DNA from: Mycetocola tolaasinivorans
GTDB lineage: Bacteria; Actinomycetota; Actinomycetes; Actinomycetales; Microbacteriaceae
Assembly: GCF_003667565.1 (NCBI RefSeq)
Contig: NZ_RCUX01000002.1
Coordinates: 62,001 to 126,000, forward strand
Reading direction: 5' to 3'
DNA: 64,000 bases
Shown here: in pieces, positions 1 to 8,133 of the stretch
How the letters are laid out: each line of letters starts with the position of its first letter
How positions within the stretch are numbered: position 1 is the first letter of the stretch
Position numbers and translations under genes: made by a program
The notes under the pieces: model-generated
Seen by the model: the letters and a program-made list of their open reading frames with translations, nothing else
The model's database searches: none
What the model was told of the DNA's origin: nothing

Positions 1-1
1 C

Positions 2-2068
2 ACCCCCGACTCCGTCCACGATCTGCTTTCCCGGCACCTCGGCGGAACCGTCTCTCAACAGGCCGTGCTGCGCATGCACCGCCTCACCCTCGGCAACCCG
101 CTGTACCTGCGTGAGCTCACCCAGAGCCTGCTGGAACAGGGTGGCCTGGTGCGCGATAACGGCGTGTGGGTCTGGGCGGTTCCGCTGGAAATCGGGCCGC
201 GACTGCACGACCTGATGCGCGCGGATCTGGCCCTGCGCACGGAAGCGGAGCGCGATATTCTCGACCTGCTGGCGCTTGCCGGTTCGGTTCCGCTCGCAGC
301 ACTGGCCACGGTGACCCCGGATACCGCGCTGGAAAGCCTGCGCATCGACGGGCTCGTGGTGCAGGAGCTCGCACCGGATTCTGGCCCGGCCGGCGCGCGG
401 CTGGCGCATCCGCTGCACGCCGAGATCCTGCGCGATCTGCTCCTTCCGGGGCGACGCCACGCCCTGCTCACCCGACTGCCTCTCGCGGCACCTCGTACCG
501 ACGATCCCGAGGCGTATTCGCGCTGGGTGGAGTGGCAGCGTGATTCCGGAGAAAACCCCGACTCGGCGATCCTGATGGACGGGGCACGCGCGGCACGGGC
601 CCGCCAGCGGCCCGAGGCCGCGGTTCGTCTGGCACGTGCCGCGCTCGAACATCCGGATGCCCAGGGCCCGCGGCGGGTCGCCGCGCGGGTGCTGCGCGCC
701 GAGATGTATGCGGAGCTTGGTCGTAACACCGAGGCCCTTGCCGAGCTGGAGGCTGCCGAGGGGATCCTGGCGGAGCTTCCGGCGGAGTCCGTATCCGCGC
801 GGGCCGTGGAGGATGAGCGCGAGAGCGTCTCGATTTCCCTCGTGCGCATGGCCTGGCAGTATGCCGATCTTGATCATCACGGTGGGGCGCCCCTCGCCAC
901 CGCTCTCGAACGATTCGCGGCTGCGCGCACCCGGATCGGTGAAAACGCGACCCGAACAACGGAGATTATGCTCGTAGTGGGGCGGCTTCGTCGGCTCGGC
1001 GTTGGTGGGCGGCACGACCTCACGGTTGATCCGATTCGCGGGTTGCTGGCCGGGCCGAATGGTCGGCATCCGGGCAGCGTGATCCTGGTCCCGTCGCTGG
1101 TGCTAGGCCTCGCCCACCGCGGTGCCCTCGCCGAGGCGCTGGAGCTCGCGGATGCGACGCTGGAGACCGTGGATCACACCCCTTCCAGTTATCACTGGCT
1201 GCGCACCGACCTAGTGTTTGCCCGGTTCTGGGCGTGCATGTGGCTCGGCGAACCGAAGCGCGCGATGGAGGTCTTCTCGGCCTCGACCCATGAGGGGCAC
1301 CACGTGGACCCGGGCCTCGAGCAGGTCGGGATGGCCCACATCAGTGCCGCCTTCGGGAGCTGGACCAACGCGCTGCGCAGCTATCAGGGCGGGCTCTCCT
1401 ATTTAGAGGTAGCCGATCCACGGGGCTCCCTGGCCATGACCTGGAGCGGGTATGCGCTTGCGCTGCTGCTCTCCGGCGATCACGCGGGGGCGCGCGAGGC
1501 GCGGGTGCGGGCACGCGAGAGCGCCGCTCGATCGAGCCGCGAGGTGGAGGGCGAGATCGCCTATAAGCTGCTGCTCGTGGGTTATGGCCTCGGTGATCCC
1601 GATCTGCTGCGCAACATCGAGGACTTTGTGGATTACGCGCAGGGGCACGGATTCGTGGTGGACCACGTGCGCGGATTGCACCTGCAGATCCTGGCATCCG
1701 GGCGTGCGTCTCGCGCGCAGCTGCTCCCGCTGCTGCGTGCCGCGGCCGCACGGATGGAGGGGCCGCTTGCCGCGCTCCTGCTGCATCACGCGGAGGCGCT
1801 CGTCGCCGGGGATGCGGGCCGAGCGGCCGACGCCCTGACCGAGCTGAACGGTGCCGGGGTGTGGCTGCCCGCGCCCTCGATGCGCCTCGCGCTGACTCGC
1901 CGTCAGCGTGAGATTGCCGGGCTCGCGGCGGCCGGCGAAACCAACGCGCAGATCGCGCAGCGCCTCACGCTGTCGGTACGAACCGTAGACACCCACATCG
2001 CCCACATTTTTACCCGGCTCGGGGTCTCGCGACGCACGGAGCTGGCGCAGGCGCTGTCGGCCGCGTAG
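2..2068 (+). CDS. LuxR-family large ATP-binding (LAL) transcriptional regulator, 5'-truncated
   Basis: The reading frame is open to the first base of the window, so the gene begins upstream. The visible 5' part reads into GGNPLYLREL-like sequence (LTLGNPLYLREL), which is typical of the C-terminal side of the AAA ATPase module in large LuxR-type (MalT/LAL) regulators. A long alpha-helical, TPR-like sensor region follows. The last ~55 residues form a LuxR/GerE helix-turn-helix (LTRRQREIAGLAAAGETNAQ, then IAQRLTLSVRTVDTHIAHIF). An internal GTG at 65 is not the true start. Target genes cannot be told from the window; the gene seems to stand alone. The family call is secure and the ligand unknown. 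Confidence 0.9.
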   Translation, partial: TPDSVHDLLSRHLGGTVSQQAVLRMHRLTLGNPLYLRELTQSLLEQGGLVRDNGVWVWAVPLEIGPRLHDLMRADLALRTEAERDILDLLALAGSVPLAALATVTPDTALESLRIDGLVVQELAPDSGPAGARLAHPLHAEILRDLLLPGRRHALLTRLPLAAPRTDDPEAYSRWVEWQRDSGENPDSAILMDGARAARARQRPEAAVRLARAALEHPDAQGPRRVAARVLRAEMYAELGRNTEALAELEAAEGILAELPAESVSARAVEDERESVSISLVRMAWQYADLDHHGGAPLATALERFAAARTRIGENATRTTEIMLVVGRLRRLGVGGRHDLTVDPIRGLLAGPNGRHPGSVILVPSLVLGLAHRGALAEALELADATLETVDHTPSSYHWLRTDLVFARFWACMWLGEPKRAMEVFSASTHEGHHVDPGLEQVGMAHISAAFGSWTNALRSYQGGLSYLEVADPRGSLAMTWSGYALALLLSGDHAGAREARVRARESAARSSREVEGEIAYKLLLVGYGLGDPDLLRNIEDFVDYAQGHGFVVDHVRGLHLQILASGRASRAQLLPLLRAAAARMEGPLAALLLHHAEALVAGDAGRAADALTELNGAGVWLPAPSMRLALTRRQREIAGLAAAGETNAQIAQRLTLSVRTVDTHIAHIFTRLGVSRRTELAQALSAA

Positions 2069-2122
2069 GCGGTGTGGGGTGCCTGCTATCCTCGGAGTCA
2101 TCAGTGAGGGGAGCGGTGCCGA

Positions 2123-2554
2123 ATGTGCGCGCGAATCATCTGGGCGGTCAATGCCGCCGGGTACACGACGGAGTTTGAGGCGTTCACGCGGGAGCGGTTG
2201 GGTGTGTCCCCGCTGCCCACCGCACACCGTATTGTGAGCGACCTGGTGCGCCCGACCGCCCGGCAGTTTGTGCTCGGGGAGGATGCCTGCGAGTGCCGCA
2301 GCCTCATCGGCCTGGGGGAGTCGGATCAGCCCGAGCGGGGAAAGCCCTCGGCGGAGGCGCTGCTGTCCTGGCTGCGCGAGCTGCCCGAGCACGCACCCCA
2401 CCTCAGTACCCTGATCGCGCTGCGGGCATGGAGCCCGGAGGATGCGGCGCTCACGCCGGTCGCGGAGCACTCCGTGACGGTAACCGCCGTGACCGAGGCG
2501 CTGCTGCGGGGTGTCGCAGACAACGAGCTGCTCGCGGTTGGCTATGCGCGCTAG
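2123..2554 (+). CDS. Hypothetical protein, 143 aa
   Basis: ATG at 2123 follows a purine-rich GAGGGGAG ribosome binding site, and a TATCCT -10-like element lies at 2087-2092. The protein is soluble-looking and begins MCARIIWAVN, with a second Cys pair (CEC) near residue 55. I do not recognise a domain, and no signal peptide or membrane segment is visible. It sits alone between the LuxR regulator and a convergent membrane protein gene. Its stop codon is the first of four 7-bp tandem repeats. Codon third positions are GC-rich as in real genes here, so it is probably expressed. Confidence 0.6.
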   Translation: MCARIIWAVNAAGYTTEFEAFTRERLGVSPLPTAHRIVSDLVRPTARQFVLGEDACECRSLIGLGESDQPERGKPSAEALLSWLRELPEHAPHLSTLIALRAWSPEDAALTPVAEHSVTVTAVTEALLRGVADNELLAVGYAR

Positions 2555-2575
2555 GCGCTAGGCGCTAGGCGCTAG
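2548..2575. repeat. Four perfect tandem copies of a 7-bp unit (GCGCTAG)
   Basis: GCGCTAG is repeated four times head to tail, and the first copy supplies the stop of the upstream gene. Because the unit is 7 bp, TAG occurs in all three forward frames (2552, 2559, 2566, 2573). Confidence 0.85.
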
Positions 2576-2585
2576 ATGCTCGGCG

Positions 2586-3107
2586 TTACGCGGGGACGCT
2601 GATTCGGCCGGTGTCGGTGCGCTCGTGCGCGGAGGCCGCCGCGGCCGCCGCGATTGTTGCGGCCTCGCGGCGGGCGTGTTCCTCGGCGAGCATCGCGGCG
2701 GTGATGACCGGGATCACGACGGTGGCGGGCAGGATCTCGACGGCCGACTCGGCGGGCTGGGCGTCGCCCATCACCGGCACGGTGCCGGTTCCGGTGGAGG
2801 TGACGGTGGTGAGCGCGTCGGTCATCGGGTCGGCGATGGCGGCGGTGCGTGCGGCACGACGGGTGCGGCGCACGAGCATGATCGAGGCCTGCAGGCCGAT
2901 GACGATCCAGATACCGTTGACCACCGCGGAGGGCCACGCTCCGTTTGATGCCGCGCTGATCAGCAGCAGGGCCGCGCCCACGATGTTGCCGGCCTGGAAC
3001 CACGGCGAATCAGCGGCGAGTTTGCCCGCGCTGAGCAGTCCGTATGCGGCAACGGTGAAGACGGCGCCGATCCATCCGGCGGCAACGATGAGAAGCGAGA
3101 AATCCAC
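2586..3107 (-). CDS. CBU_0592-like domain membrane protein, 173 aa
   Basis: The N-terminal ~80 residues hold three hydrophobic segments (about 4-26, 37-57, 59-80) with the pattern WIGAVFTVAAYGLLSAGKL and WPSAVVNGIWIVIG, typical of the small CBU_0592-like membrane domain. A basic RRTRRAAR stretch follows, then an Ala/Thr-rich tail of ~90 residues that looks disordered and cytoplasmic. A GAAAGAAC ribosome binding site precedes the ATG. The gene is divergent from a LysR regulator with a 123-bp shared spacer, so it is the likely regulatory target. Biochemical role is unknown. Confidence 0.75.
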   Translation of the reverse strand: MDFSLLIVAAGWIGAVFTVAAYGLLSAGKLAADSPWFQAGNIVGAALLLISAASNGAWPSAVVNGIWIVIGLQASIMLVRRTRRAARTAAIADPMTDALTTVTSTGTGTVPVMGDAQPAESAVEILPATVVIPVITAAMLAEEHARREAATIAAAAAASAHERTDTGRISVPA

Positions 3108-3173
3108 GGTGTTCTTTCATATCTGGTGTGGGCGAGGCCCGGCGATGCACGGTGCACCGAGAATTTAGTTTCG

Positions 3174-3217
3174 GTTATCCCGGAGGTAAGTGCAAGTTAC
3201 ATTTTCTGATGGATAAC
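3174..3217. promoter_or_regulatory. 7-bp inverted repeat in the LysR divergent spacer
   Basis: GTTATCC at 3174-3180 and GGATAAC at 3211-3217 are exact reverse complements separated by 30 bp, inside the spacer between the membrane protein gene and the LysR gene. This is a plausible LysR operator by position; the assignment is inference. Confidence 0.4.
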
Positions 3218-3230
3218 GTAAGATTTGCTT

Positions 3231-4139
3231 ATGTCCGATATTGACCCGAAAAGACTCGCGTTTCTGCTCGCCGTAGCGCGACACGGCAGCATACTTTCTG
3301 CGTCAGACGCGTTGCATGTCACGGCATCTGCTGTATCGCAGCAGATTTCGCGTTTGGAGCTGGAACAGGGTGTGGCGCTGCTGGATCGTGGGCCGCGCGG
3401 GGTGACGCTCACGCCGTCCGGGCGCATCCTGGTGGAGACGGCCGAGAGTATTGAGCGGGAACTGTTGGAGGCGCGCGGTCGGCTGGTGCAGGCGCAGCAG
3501 GAGGTGACCGGTCCGGTGTCGATCGGGGCGTTCCAGACCGTGCTGTCCGGGTTGATTGTGCCGCATCTGGCGCAGCTACGTGAGGCCCTGCCGGGAATCG
3601 AACTGCGCCTGCACGATGCGTCCACGCTGCGCCTGCCGCGAATGCTGCGCAGCGGCGATGCCGATCTGATCATCTTTGATCGCGAACTCGATGAGGGCTC
3701 ACCCGCCCACACGCGTGACGTGCCGCTGCTGGATGACCCCTGGCGGCTCGTGGTGCCGCAGGCAACCCCGGCCGATCTCGGGGTGGACGAACTCATCGCG
3801 CTGCCCTGGCTGGGAGTGGCGGCCGAGGGTGCATCGGCGCGGGCGGTGGAGCGCACCCGGATTCGCCTCGGCGTGACCTCGACGCCCGTGCATGGCTATG
3901 AGGATTTCCCGGCCGCGCTCTCGCTGGTGGCCGCCGGCCAGGGGGTGACGCTGCTGCCCGATCTGGCGCTGCAGGAGGCCCTGCCCGCGGGGGTGTCCGT
4001 ACGCGAGATGCCGGGGCTCGGCACCCGCTCACTCACGCTGCGGCATCGGGCGACCCGGCGCGAACCCTCGGCCGCAACCTCGATCGTGGTGGATGCCCTG
4101 GTGCGGCTCGCGCGCGACTGGCAGGCATCGCGGGCCTGA
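3231..4139 (+). CDS. LysR-family transcriptional regulator
   Basis: The N-terminal winged helix-turn-helix (about residues 5-62; FLLAVARHGSILSASDALHV, SQQISRLELEQG) is followed by a LysR substrate-binding domain (about 90-295). I chose ATG 3231 over the in-frame TTG at 3225, because a TAAGAT -10 element at 3219-3224 ends six bases before the ATG, the leaderless spacing seen at many genes here. A small inverted repeat TAAG-N5-CTTA (3219-3231) covers the -10 and the start, which could support autorepression. It is divergent from the CBU_0592-like gene. The inducer is unknown. Confidence 0.88.
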   Translation: MSDIDPKRLAFLLAVARHGSILSASDALHVTASAVSQQISRLELEQGVALLDRGPRGVTLTPSGRILVETAESIERELLEARGRLVQAQQEVTGPVSIGAFQTVLSGLIVPHLAQLREALPGIELRLHDASTLRLPRMLRSGDADLIIFDRELDEGSPAHTRDVPLLDDPWRLVVPQATPADLGVDELIALPWLGVAAEGASARAVERTRIRLGVTSTPVHGYEDFPAALSLVAAGQGVTLLPDLALQEALPAGVSVREMPGLGTRSLTLRHRATRREPSAATSIVVDALVRLARDWQASRA

Positions 4140-4165
4140 ATCGCGACGCCGTTGGCCTGCCGCGG

Positions 4166-4483
4166 TTATGTGTGGGCGAGCTGGGCGAAGATGTCCCGCT
4201 GGCTGTTGAGGACCCGGTGGATGCGCACGATCTCGGGATCCTCGGTGTAGAAAATAATGTACGGGAAATGCTGGAGAGCGAGGCTCAGAAGGCCCGGGAC
4301 TCCGGCGTCCTCAGCAAACTTTGGTGAGCCGAGATTCGGATGGGCGGCGAGCATACCCGTCGCGGTATCGAGGGTGCTGACAAGGCGCGTCGCCGCATCA
4401 AATGCATCCTGCTCGATGTAGTAATCGACGGCCGCTTCGATATCGTGGTCCGCGCTCAGGGTGGTGACGACGCGGCGGGCCAT
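4166..4483 (-). CDS. ParE/RelE-type toxin of a type II toxin-antitoxin system
   Basis: The 105-residue protein fits the ParE fold: an N-terminal helical hairpin (DIEAAVDYYIEQDAFDAATR), then PNLGSPKFAED and a C-terminal beta segment FPYIIFYTEDPEIVRIHRVL. The ATG overlaps the antitoxin stop (TGATG on the minus strand), which gives translational coupling with the antitoxin first. ParE toxins usually poison DNA gyrase and RelE toxins cleave ribosomal mRNA; the sequence alone does not decide. The toxin looks full length. Confidence 0.88.
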   Translation of the reverse strand: MARRVVTTLSADHDIEAAVDYYIEQDAFDAATRLVSTLDTATGMLAAHPNLGSPKFAEDAGVPGLLSLALQHFPYIIFYTEDPEIVRIHRVLNSQRDIFAQLAHT

Positions 4484-4728
4484 CAGGAGGCGTCGCGGGC
4501 GTCGGTGATGCGGGCGTGCAGTCGATCGAAGTATGCGTCATTCAGCTCTGACCCCGTGCCAGAGGCTGCGCCCTCGAGGATAAGTGTTCGGAATTCGGTA
4601 CGTGCCTGTTCTCGACGGATGAGGTCTCGCATGAACTCGCTGGCGTTGCCGTATCGCGCGTTGTCGCCGACCTGGGATTCGACGAAGTCCTTGAGCGATT
4701 CGGTGAGGGAGATGTTCATGGATGCCAT
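4483..4728 (-). CDS. ParD-type antitoxin
   Basis: The 81-residue protein begins MASMNISLTESLKDFVESQV, the ribbon-helix-helix DNA-binding start of ParD/CopG antitoxins, followed by YGNASEFMRDLIRREQ. The C-terminal tail is acidic/hydrophobic and would wrap the toxin. It lies directly upstream of the ParE-like toxin with overlapping stop/start codons. The operon is probably autoregulated by the antitoxin or the complex, as is usual in this family. Confidence 0.9.
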   Translation of the reverse strand: MASMNISLTESLKDFVESQVGDNARYGNASEFMRDLIRREQARTEFRTLILEGAASGTGSELNDAYFDRLHARITDARDAS

Positions 4729-4819
4729 GGGCCGATTTTACCAACGATGGCAAAGATTGTCATTAGTTCCATCAGTTCCACGAAGTGATTGCGTATAGGA
4801 AATTAAGTTGCGTATGTGA

Positions 4820-4867
4820 GGTTCGGGTGTCAGACTCGAAGCGTCCGGGAGAGGCCCGGACGGAACC
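4820..4867 (+). promoter_or_regulatory. Structured leader upstream of the SAH hydrolase gene (two hairpins)
   Basis: Hairpin 1 pairs 4822-4828 (TTCGGGT) with 4834-4840 (ACTCGAA), with one G-U pair. Hairpin 2 pairs 4842-4849 (CGTCCGGG) with 4855-4862 (CCCGGACG). GAACC (4863-4867) can alternatively pair with GGTTC (4820-4824), which would disrupt hairpin 1. The ribosome binding site AAGGAG (4868-4873) starts right after. It does not match the SAH or SAM riboswitch consensus sequences I know. Confidence 0.5.
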
Positions 4868-4878
4868 AAGGAGTACCC

Positions 4879-6120
4879 GTGAGTCACACCGTCGACGAAG
4901 AAGTCACCCCCGAGACTGTTGCTGGGCAGGCTGCCGAGCCGAGTCGTGCCGAGCTGGCCGCGGCGGGCGAGCAGCGCATTGCCTGGATCCGCACCCGCAT
5001 GGGAATGCTCGCCAACCTGCGTGAGCGCTTCGCGGCGGAGCGGCCGTTTGAGGGCGTGACGATCGGGCTCTCGCTGCACGTGGAGCCGAAGACCGCGGTG
5101 CTGGTGGAGACCCTGGCCGCCGGTGGCGCGCGCATCGTCGGGACCGGAAACCACGGCTCGACCCAGGATGACGTGGTGGCCGCCCTGCAGGAGCGCGGCA
5201 TGACGATCTTCGGGCGTCGAGACGACTCCATCGAGGAGCACCACCGCAACCTGGCACGCACCATCGCCGAGCGTCCGCAGATTCTGCTCGATAACGGGGC
5301 CGATCTGGCGGCTCTCGCGGTGCGCGAAGGTCTCGCGGAATCACTGATCGGCGGCACCGAGGAGACCACCTCCGGCGCATTCCGGCTGCGCGAGGAGATG
5401 GACGGCGAGGTTCCGTTCCCGGTGATCGTGATCAACGACAGCCCGCTCAAGGCCATCGGTGAGAACCGCCACGCGGTGGGGCAGAGCGCGGTCGAATCGT
5501 TCATGCGACTGACCAACGTGCAGGTGCCCGGGCGTCGTTTTGTGGTGGCGGGCTACGGCTGGTGTGGCCGCGGTATCGCCCAGTATCTGCGCGCCCTCGG
5601 TGGCCGGGTTTCGGTGGCCGAGATTGATGAGATCGCCGCCTATGAGGCCGCGTTCGACGGCTTCCGGGTGGCGCCGCTGGCGGAGCTTGCGGGCTCGGCC
5701 GACGTCATCATCACCGCTACCGGTCGAGCCGGAATCCTCACCGCCGAGCACCTGGACCTCCTGCAGGACGGCGCGATCCTGGGCAACATCGGGCACTTCC
5801 CCTGGGAGATCGACGTGCCGGCGCTCACCGCCGCGGGCACCGTCAGCGCCGTGACCGAGGAGATCGACGCCATCACGCTTCCCGGCGACCGCACGGTGTA
5901 CCTGCTGACCGGCGGGCGCATGTACAACCTGGCTGGCACCGCCCCGCGCGGCAACTCGATCGAGTCGATGGACGTGGGCTTCATGATGCAGGCCCTCTCG
6001 CTCGAACGCATCGCGCTGCAGGCGGCGAACCTGCCCACCGGCCCGCAGCCCGTGCCGGATGACATTAACCGGCACATCGCCCGTCAGACGCTGACCCTGC
6101 TCGGCAGCGCCCTCGCCTAG
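4879..6120 (+). CDS. Divergent adenosylhomocysteinase-family protein (S-adenosylhomocysteine hydrolase-like), 413 aa
   Basis: GTG 4879 is chosen because AAGGAG lies six bases upstream. The fold is clearly that of S-adenosylhomocysteine hydrolase, which splits SAH into adenosine and homocysteine. Visible elements are LSLHVEPKTAVLVETL (H67), STQDD (95-99), ILLDNGADL (D138), EETTSGAFRL (161-170), the NAD-binding GYGWCG (225-230) and NIGHFPWEIDV. Catalytic-site comparison shows K191 kept, but the usual Asp two residues before the tyrosine/cysteine region is Glu (E195), and the usual Cys is Val (V200). The GHPS adenine-binding loop is replaced by RGNSIESMD, and the C-terminal KPDRYRY extension is absent. 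Substrate may therefore differ from SAH. An IclR regulator follows. Confidence 0.85.
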   Translation: MSHTVDEEVTPETVAGQAAEPSRAELAAAGEQRIAWIRTRMGMLANLRERFAAERPFEGVTIGLSLHVEPKTAVLVETLAAGGARIVGTGNHGSTQDDVVAALQERGMTIFGRRDDSIEEHHRNLARTIAERPQILLDNGADLAALAVREGLAESLIGGTEETTSGAFRLREEMDGEVPFPVIVINDSPLKAIGENRHAVGQSAVESFMRLTNVQVPGRRFVVAGYGWCGRGIAQYLRALGGRVSVAEIDEIAAYEAAFDGFRVAPLAELAGSADVIITATGRAGILTAEHLDLLQDGAILGNIGHFPWEIDVPALTAAGTVSAVTEEIDAITLPGDRTVYLLTGGRMYNLAGTAPRGNSIESMDVGFMMQALSLERIALQAANLPTGPQPVPDDINRHIARQTLTLLGSALA

Positions 6121-6133
6121 CACCGCGCGATTC

Positions 6134-6155
6134 TTGAGCGCTCATTGAGCGCTCA
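6134..6155. promoter_or_regulatory. Twin palindrome operator upstream of the IclR gene
   Basis: TTGAGCGCTCA occurs twice, back to back (6134-6144 and 6145-6155). Each copy holds the perfect 10-bp palindrome TGAGCGCTCA, with an 11-bp centre-to-centre distance, about one helical turn. It lies 30 bp upstream of the IclR TACACT -10 element and 14 bp after the SAH hydrolase stop. An autoregulatory operator is the likeliest reading. Confidence 0.6.
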
Positions 6156-6198
6156 ACGGGGGCGGGAAACCGCGGCGGGATCGGTACACTCGAACACT

Positions 6199-6969
6199 AT
6201 GAGCATTGATCCCGCCGCGGCGTCCCCGGCCGACTCCGCCCCCGCCTATGCCGCACCGGCGGTGGAGAAGGCGCTCGACATTCTGGAGTTTCTCGCCGAG
6301 ACCCCGGGGCCGGTGAGCCAGCAGGCCATCGCGCAGCGCACGGGCCGTTCGGCCGCCCAGATCTTCCGGGTGCTCAGCGTGCTGGAGCGCCGCGGATACA
6401 TTGCCCGCGATGAGGGCTCCGGGTTGTACTCGCTGAGCCTGCGCCTGTTTGAGCTCGCGCATCGCCACGATCCGATTCGTTCGCTGGTGTGGCTCGCGCA
6501 GCCGATCATGCGTCGCCTCGCGGCCGCGGTTGGGCAGTCCTGCAACCTCGGCTATCGCGCGGGCGACCACCTGGTGATCCTGGCCGAATCGGCCGGACCC
6601 GGGGACTTCGGATTCCGCGTGCGCGTGGGTGCGGAGTTTGACCTGCGCGGTACCAACGCGGGTCGGGTGCTGCTCGCGTTTGCCGGAGCGGAGGCCGCGG
6701 CCGGCGATGCCGAGCTTGTCGACGTCGAGCTCGCCGACACCCTCGCGGTCATTCGCGCGGCCGGTATTGCCGAGCAGCCGGATGGCCTCTACCCCGGGGT
6801 GACCGACCTCAGCGCCCCGATCCTCTCCCGTGAGGGCGTGGCCCTCGCCTGTCTCACCGTGCCCTATGTGGCCACCTCGCTGAGCACCCATCCGGCCGGT
6901 TTCGTGCGTGATGAACTCCTCGCCGCGGCCGCCGCGATCACCGAGCTCCTCGCGGGGGCGGACGCCTAG
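6199..6969 (+). CDS. IclR-family transcriptional regulator
   Basis: The 256-residue protein has an N-terminal winged helix-turn-helix (about 20-80; VEKALDILEFLAETPGPVSQ, RSAAQIFRVLSVLERRGYI) and an IclR effector-binding domain (about 95-250; GRVLLAFAG, LSAPILSREGVALACLTV). ATG 6199 lies eight bases after a TACACT -10 element (6185-6190), so the mRNA is leaderless or nearly so. Neighbouring twin palindromes are the probable binding site. Placement behind the SAH hydrolase-like gene suggests a metabolic link, but no effector can be named. Confidence 0.88.
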   Translation: MSIDPAAASPADSAPAYAAPAVEKALDILEFLAETPGPVSQQAIAQRTGRSAAQIFRVLSVLERRGYIARDEGSGLYSLSLRLFELAHRHDPIRSLVWLAQPIMRRLAAAVGQSCNLGYRAGDHLVILAESAGPGDFGFRVRVGAEFDLRGTNAGRVLLAFAGAEAAAGDAELVDVELADTLAVIRAAGIAEQPDGLYPGVTDLSAPILSREGVALACLTVPYVATSLSTHPAGFVRDELLAAAAAITELLAGADA

Positions 6970-6984
6970 CCCGTCTCGCCGACG

Positions 6985-8052
6985 CTAGTCCGCGGTGTCC
7001 TCCGCGGGGGAGTAGGTGGGGAACGGGTCGGGAAATAGCGCCCAGGTAGCCGGCCCCGCTTCGAGCTCGGCGTCGGTGAGGGCGGCCTCGTCGAGAGCGC
7101 GGGTGAGTGCGTCGAGATCCAGGTCTAGTCCGATGAATGCGAGGTCCTGGCCCACCGAGATCACGTCCGCGGCCGCCGGGTGGTCGTCGACGCCCACGAG
7201 GTGATCGTTGGCCTGAAGGATCTGGAACGCGATGGTGCACCCCACGTGCTCCCAGCGCATGGTCTCGCCCGGCCGGGTCGCGAAGCGGCAGAACCCGGCG
7301 GAGCGCGCCACCAGGCCAAACTCGCCCGGTTCCACCCGGTCATCCAGCAGCTGGCGGAGCCTGCCCGGGTGAAGCGGGCGCAGCTGTTGGTAGTGCAGGG
7401 TGGAGACCCGGGGATCCGTCATGTGTGGGTCGGCATCGTCGTTGAGAATGCTCACCCAGCCCGCGCGATCCTGCCCGACGGTGTAGTCGGGCTCGCCGGG
7501 GTGGGTCCGTGCGATTGCGGCGTCGTCGATTCCCGCGTGCTGCAGGCGGAGCCGGGCTCGCGGGGCGAGCGCGCTGACCAGGGCCATCACCGTGGAGAGA
7601 TCCGGGGTGCTCAGCACATCCCAGTTCACGAGGATTACCGTGGAGGCGTACTCCAGCTGGGTTACGGTCAGCAGGGCGCGCGCCGTGTACTCGGTGGGGT
7701 TGCCCGCGGGGGTGCGCGCGGTGACGATGAAGTCCTCGGCGGCGAGGTCGTCCAGCAGGTGCGCGGCATCCACCACGCAGATCAAAGCGGTCAGGCGGGT
7801 GCCGGATGCGGGGTCGGCGAGCGCCCCGATGAGCTCGGTGGCGGAGGCCGTGGCCGGGCACTCAACTACCACTCCGGCGGAGGGATCGATCCAGGCCATG
7901 TTGTCCGCGGCCGCCCGGATTGCGGCGGAACCCGCGGCGAGGTGCGTGGCGGGAATCAGCGCGCGTCCGCTCTGATTCGCCAGGGTTTTTGCATGGAGCC
8001 GGCGCTCCGGCGCGCACGCTCCCACAACCGCCACCACGTCTACCTGGTTCAC
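6985..8052 (-). CDS. CobW-family protein with degenerate GTPase motifs (predicted zinc-response factor)
   Basis: The 355-residue protein aligns with the CobW/zinc chaperone GTPase family by order of elements (ALICVVDAAHLLDDL, the Q-L-E-Y-A-S segment, and a CobW C-terminal domain around residues 215-320). The nucleotide-binding motifs are eroded. The start reads VVAVVGACAPERRLHAKTLA without a GxxGxGKT P-loop, the expected NKxD is NWD (VNWDVL), and the CxCC metal motif is not visible. It is divergent from zinc-free ribosomal protein L36, with a Zur-like box between, which fits a zinc-starvation regulon. It probably does not hydrolyse GTP. Confidence 0.75.
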   Translation of the reverse strand: MNQVDVVAVVGACAPERRLHAKTLANQSGRALIPATHLAAGSAAIRAAADNMAWIDPSAGVVVECPATASATELIGALADPASGTRLTALICVVDAAHLLDDLAAEDFIVTARTPAGNPTEYTARALLTVTQLEYASTVILVNWDVLSTPDLSTVMALVSALAPRARLRLQHAGIDDAAIARTHPGEPDYTVGQDRAGWVSILNDDADPHMTDPRVSTLHYQQLRPLHPGRLRQLLDDRVEPGEFGLVARSAGFCRFATRPGETMRWEHVGCTIAFQILQANDHLVGVDDHPAAADVISVGQDLAFIGLDLDLDALTRALDEAALTDAELEAGPATWALFPDPFPTYSPAEDTAD

Positions 8053-8102
8053 TCGCTACTCCTTCTGCCGTTTCGCGGCACGGTGCCGACACTGTATGTT
8101 AA

Positions 8103-8117
8103 TGATAACAGTTCTCA
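8103..8117. promoter_or_regulatory. Putative Zur box
   Basis: TGATAAC-A-GTTCTCA is an imperfect palindrome (one mismatch in the 7-bp arms) in the spacer between the CobW-like gene and rpmJ. It resembles actinobacterial Zur sites of the TGAAAAC-N-GTTTTCA kind. Location between two classic zinc-starvation genes supports the call. Confidence 0.6.
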
Positions 8118-8133
8118 ATAGTAAGGAAATCGT

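Noticed and set aside
4820..4867. Known SAH or SAM-IV riboswitch
   Set aside because: The conserved core sequences I know for these classes are absent. Only a generic structured leader is claimed.
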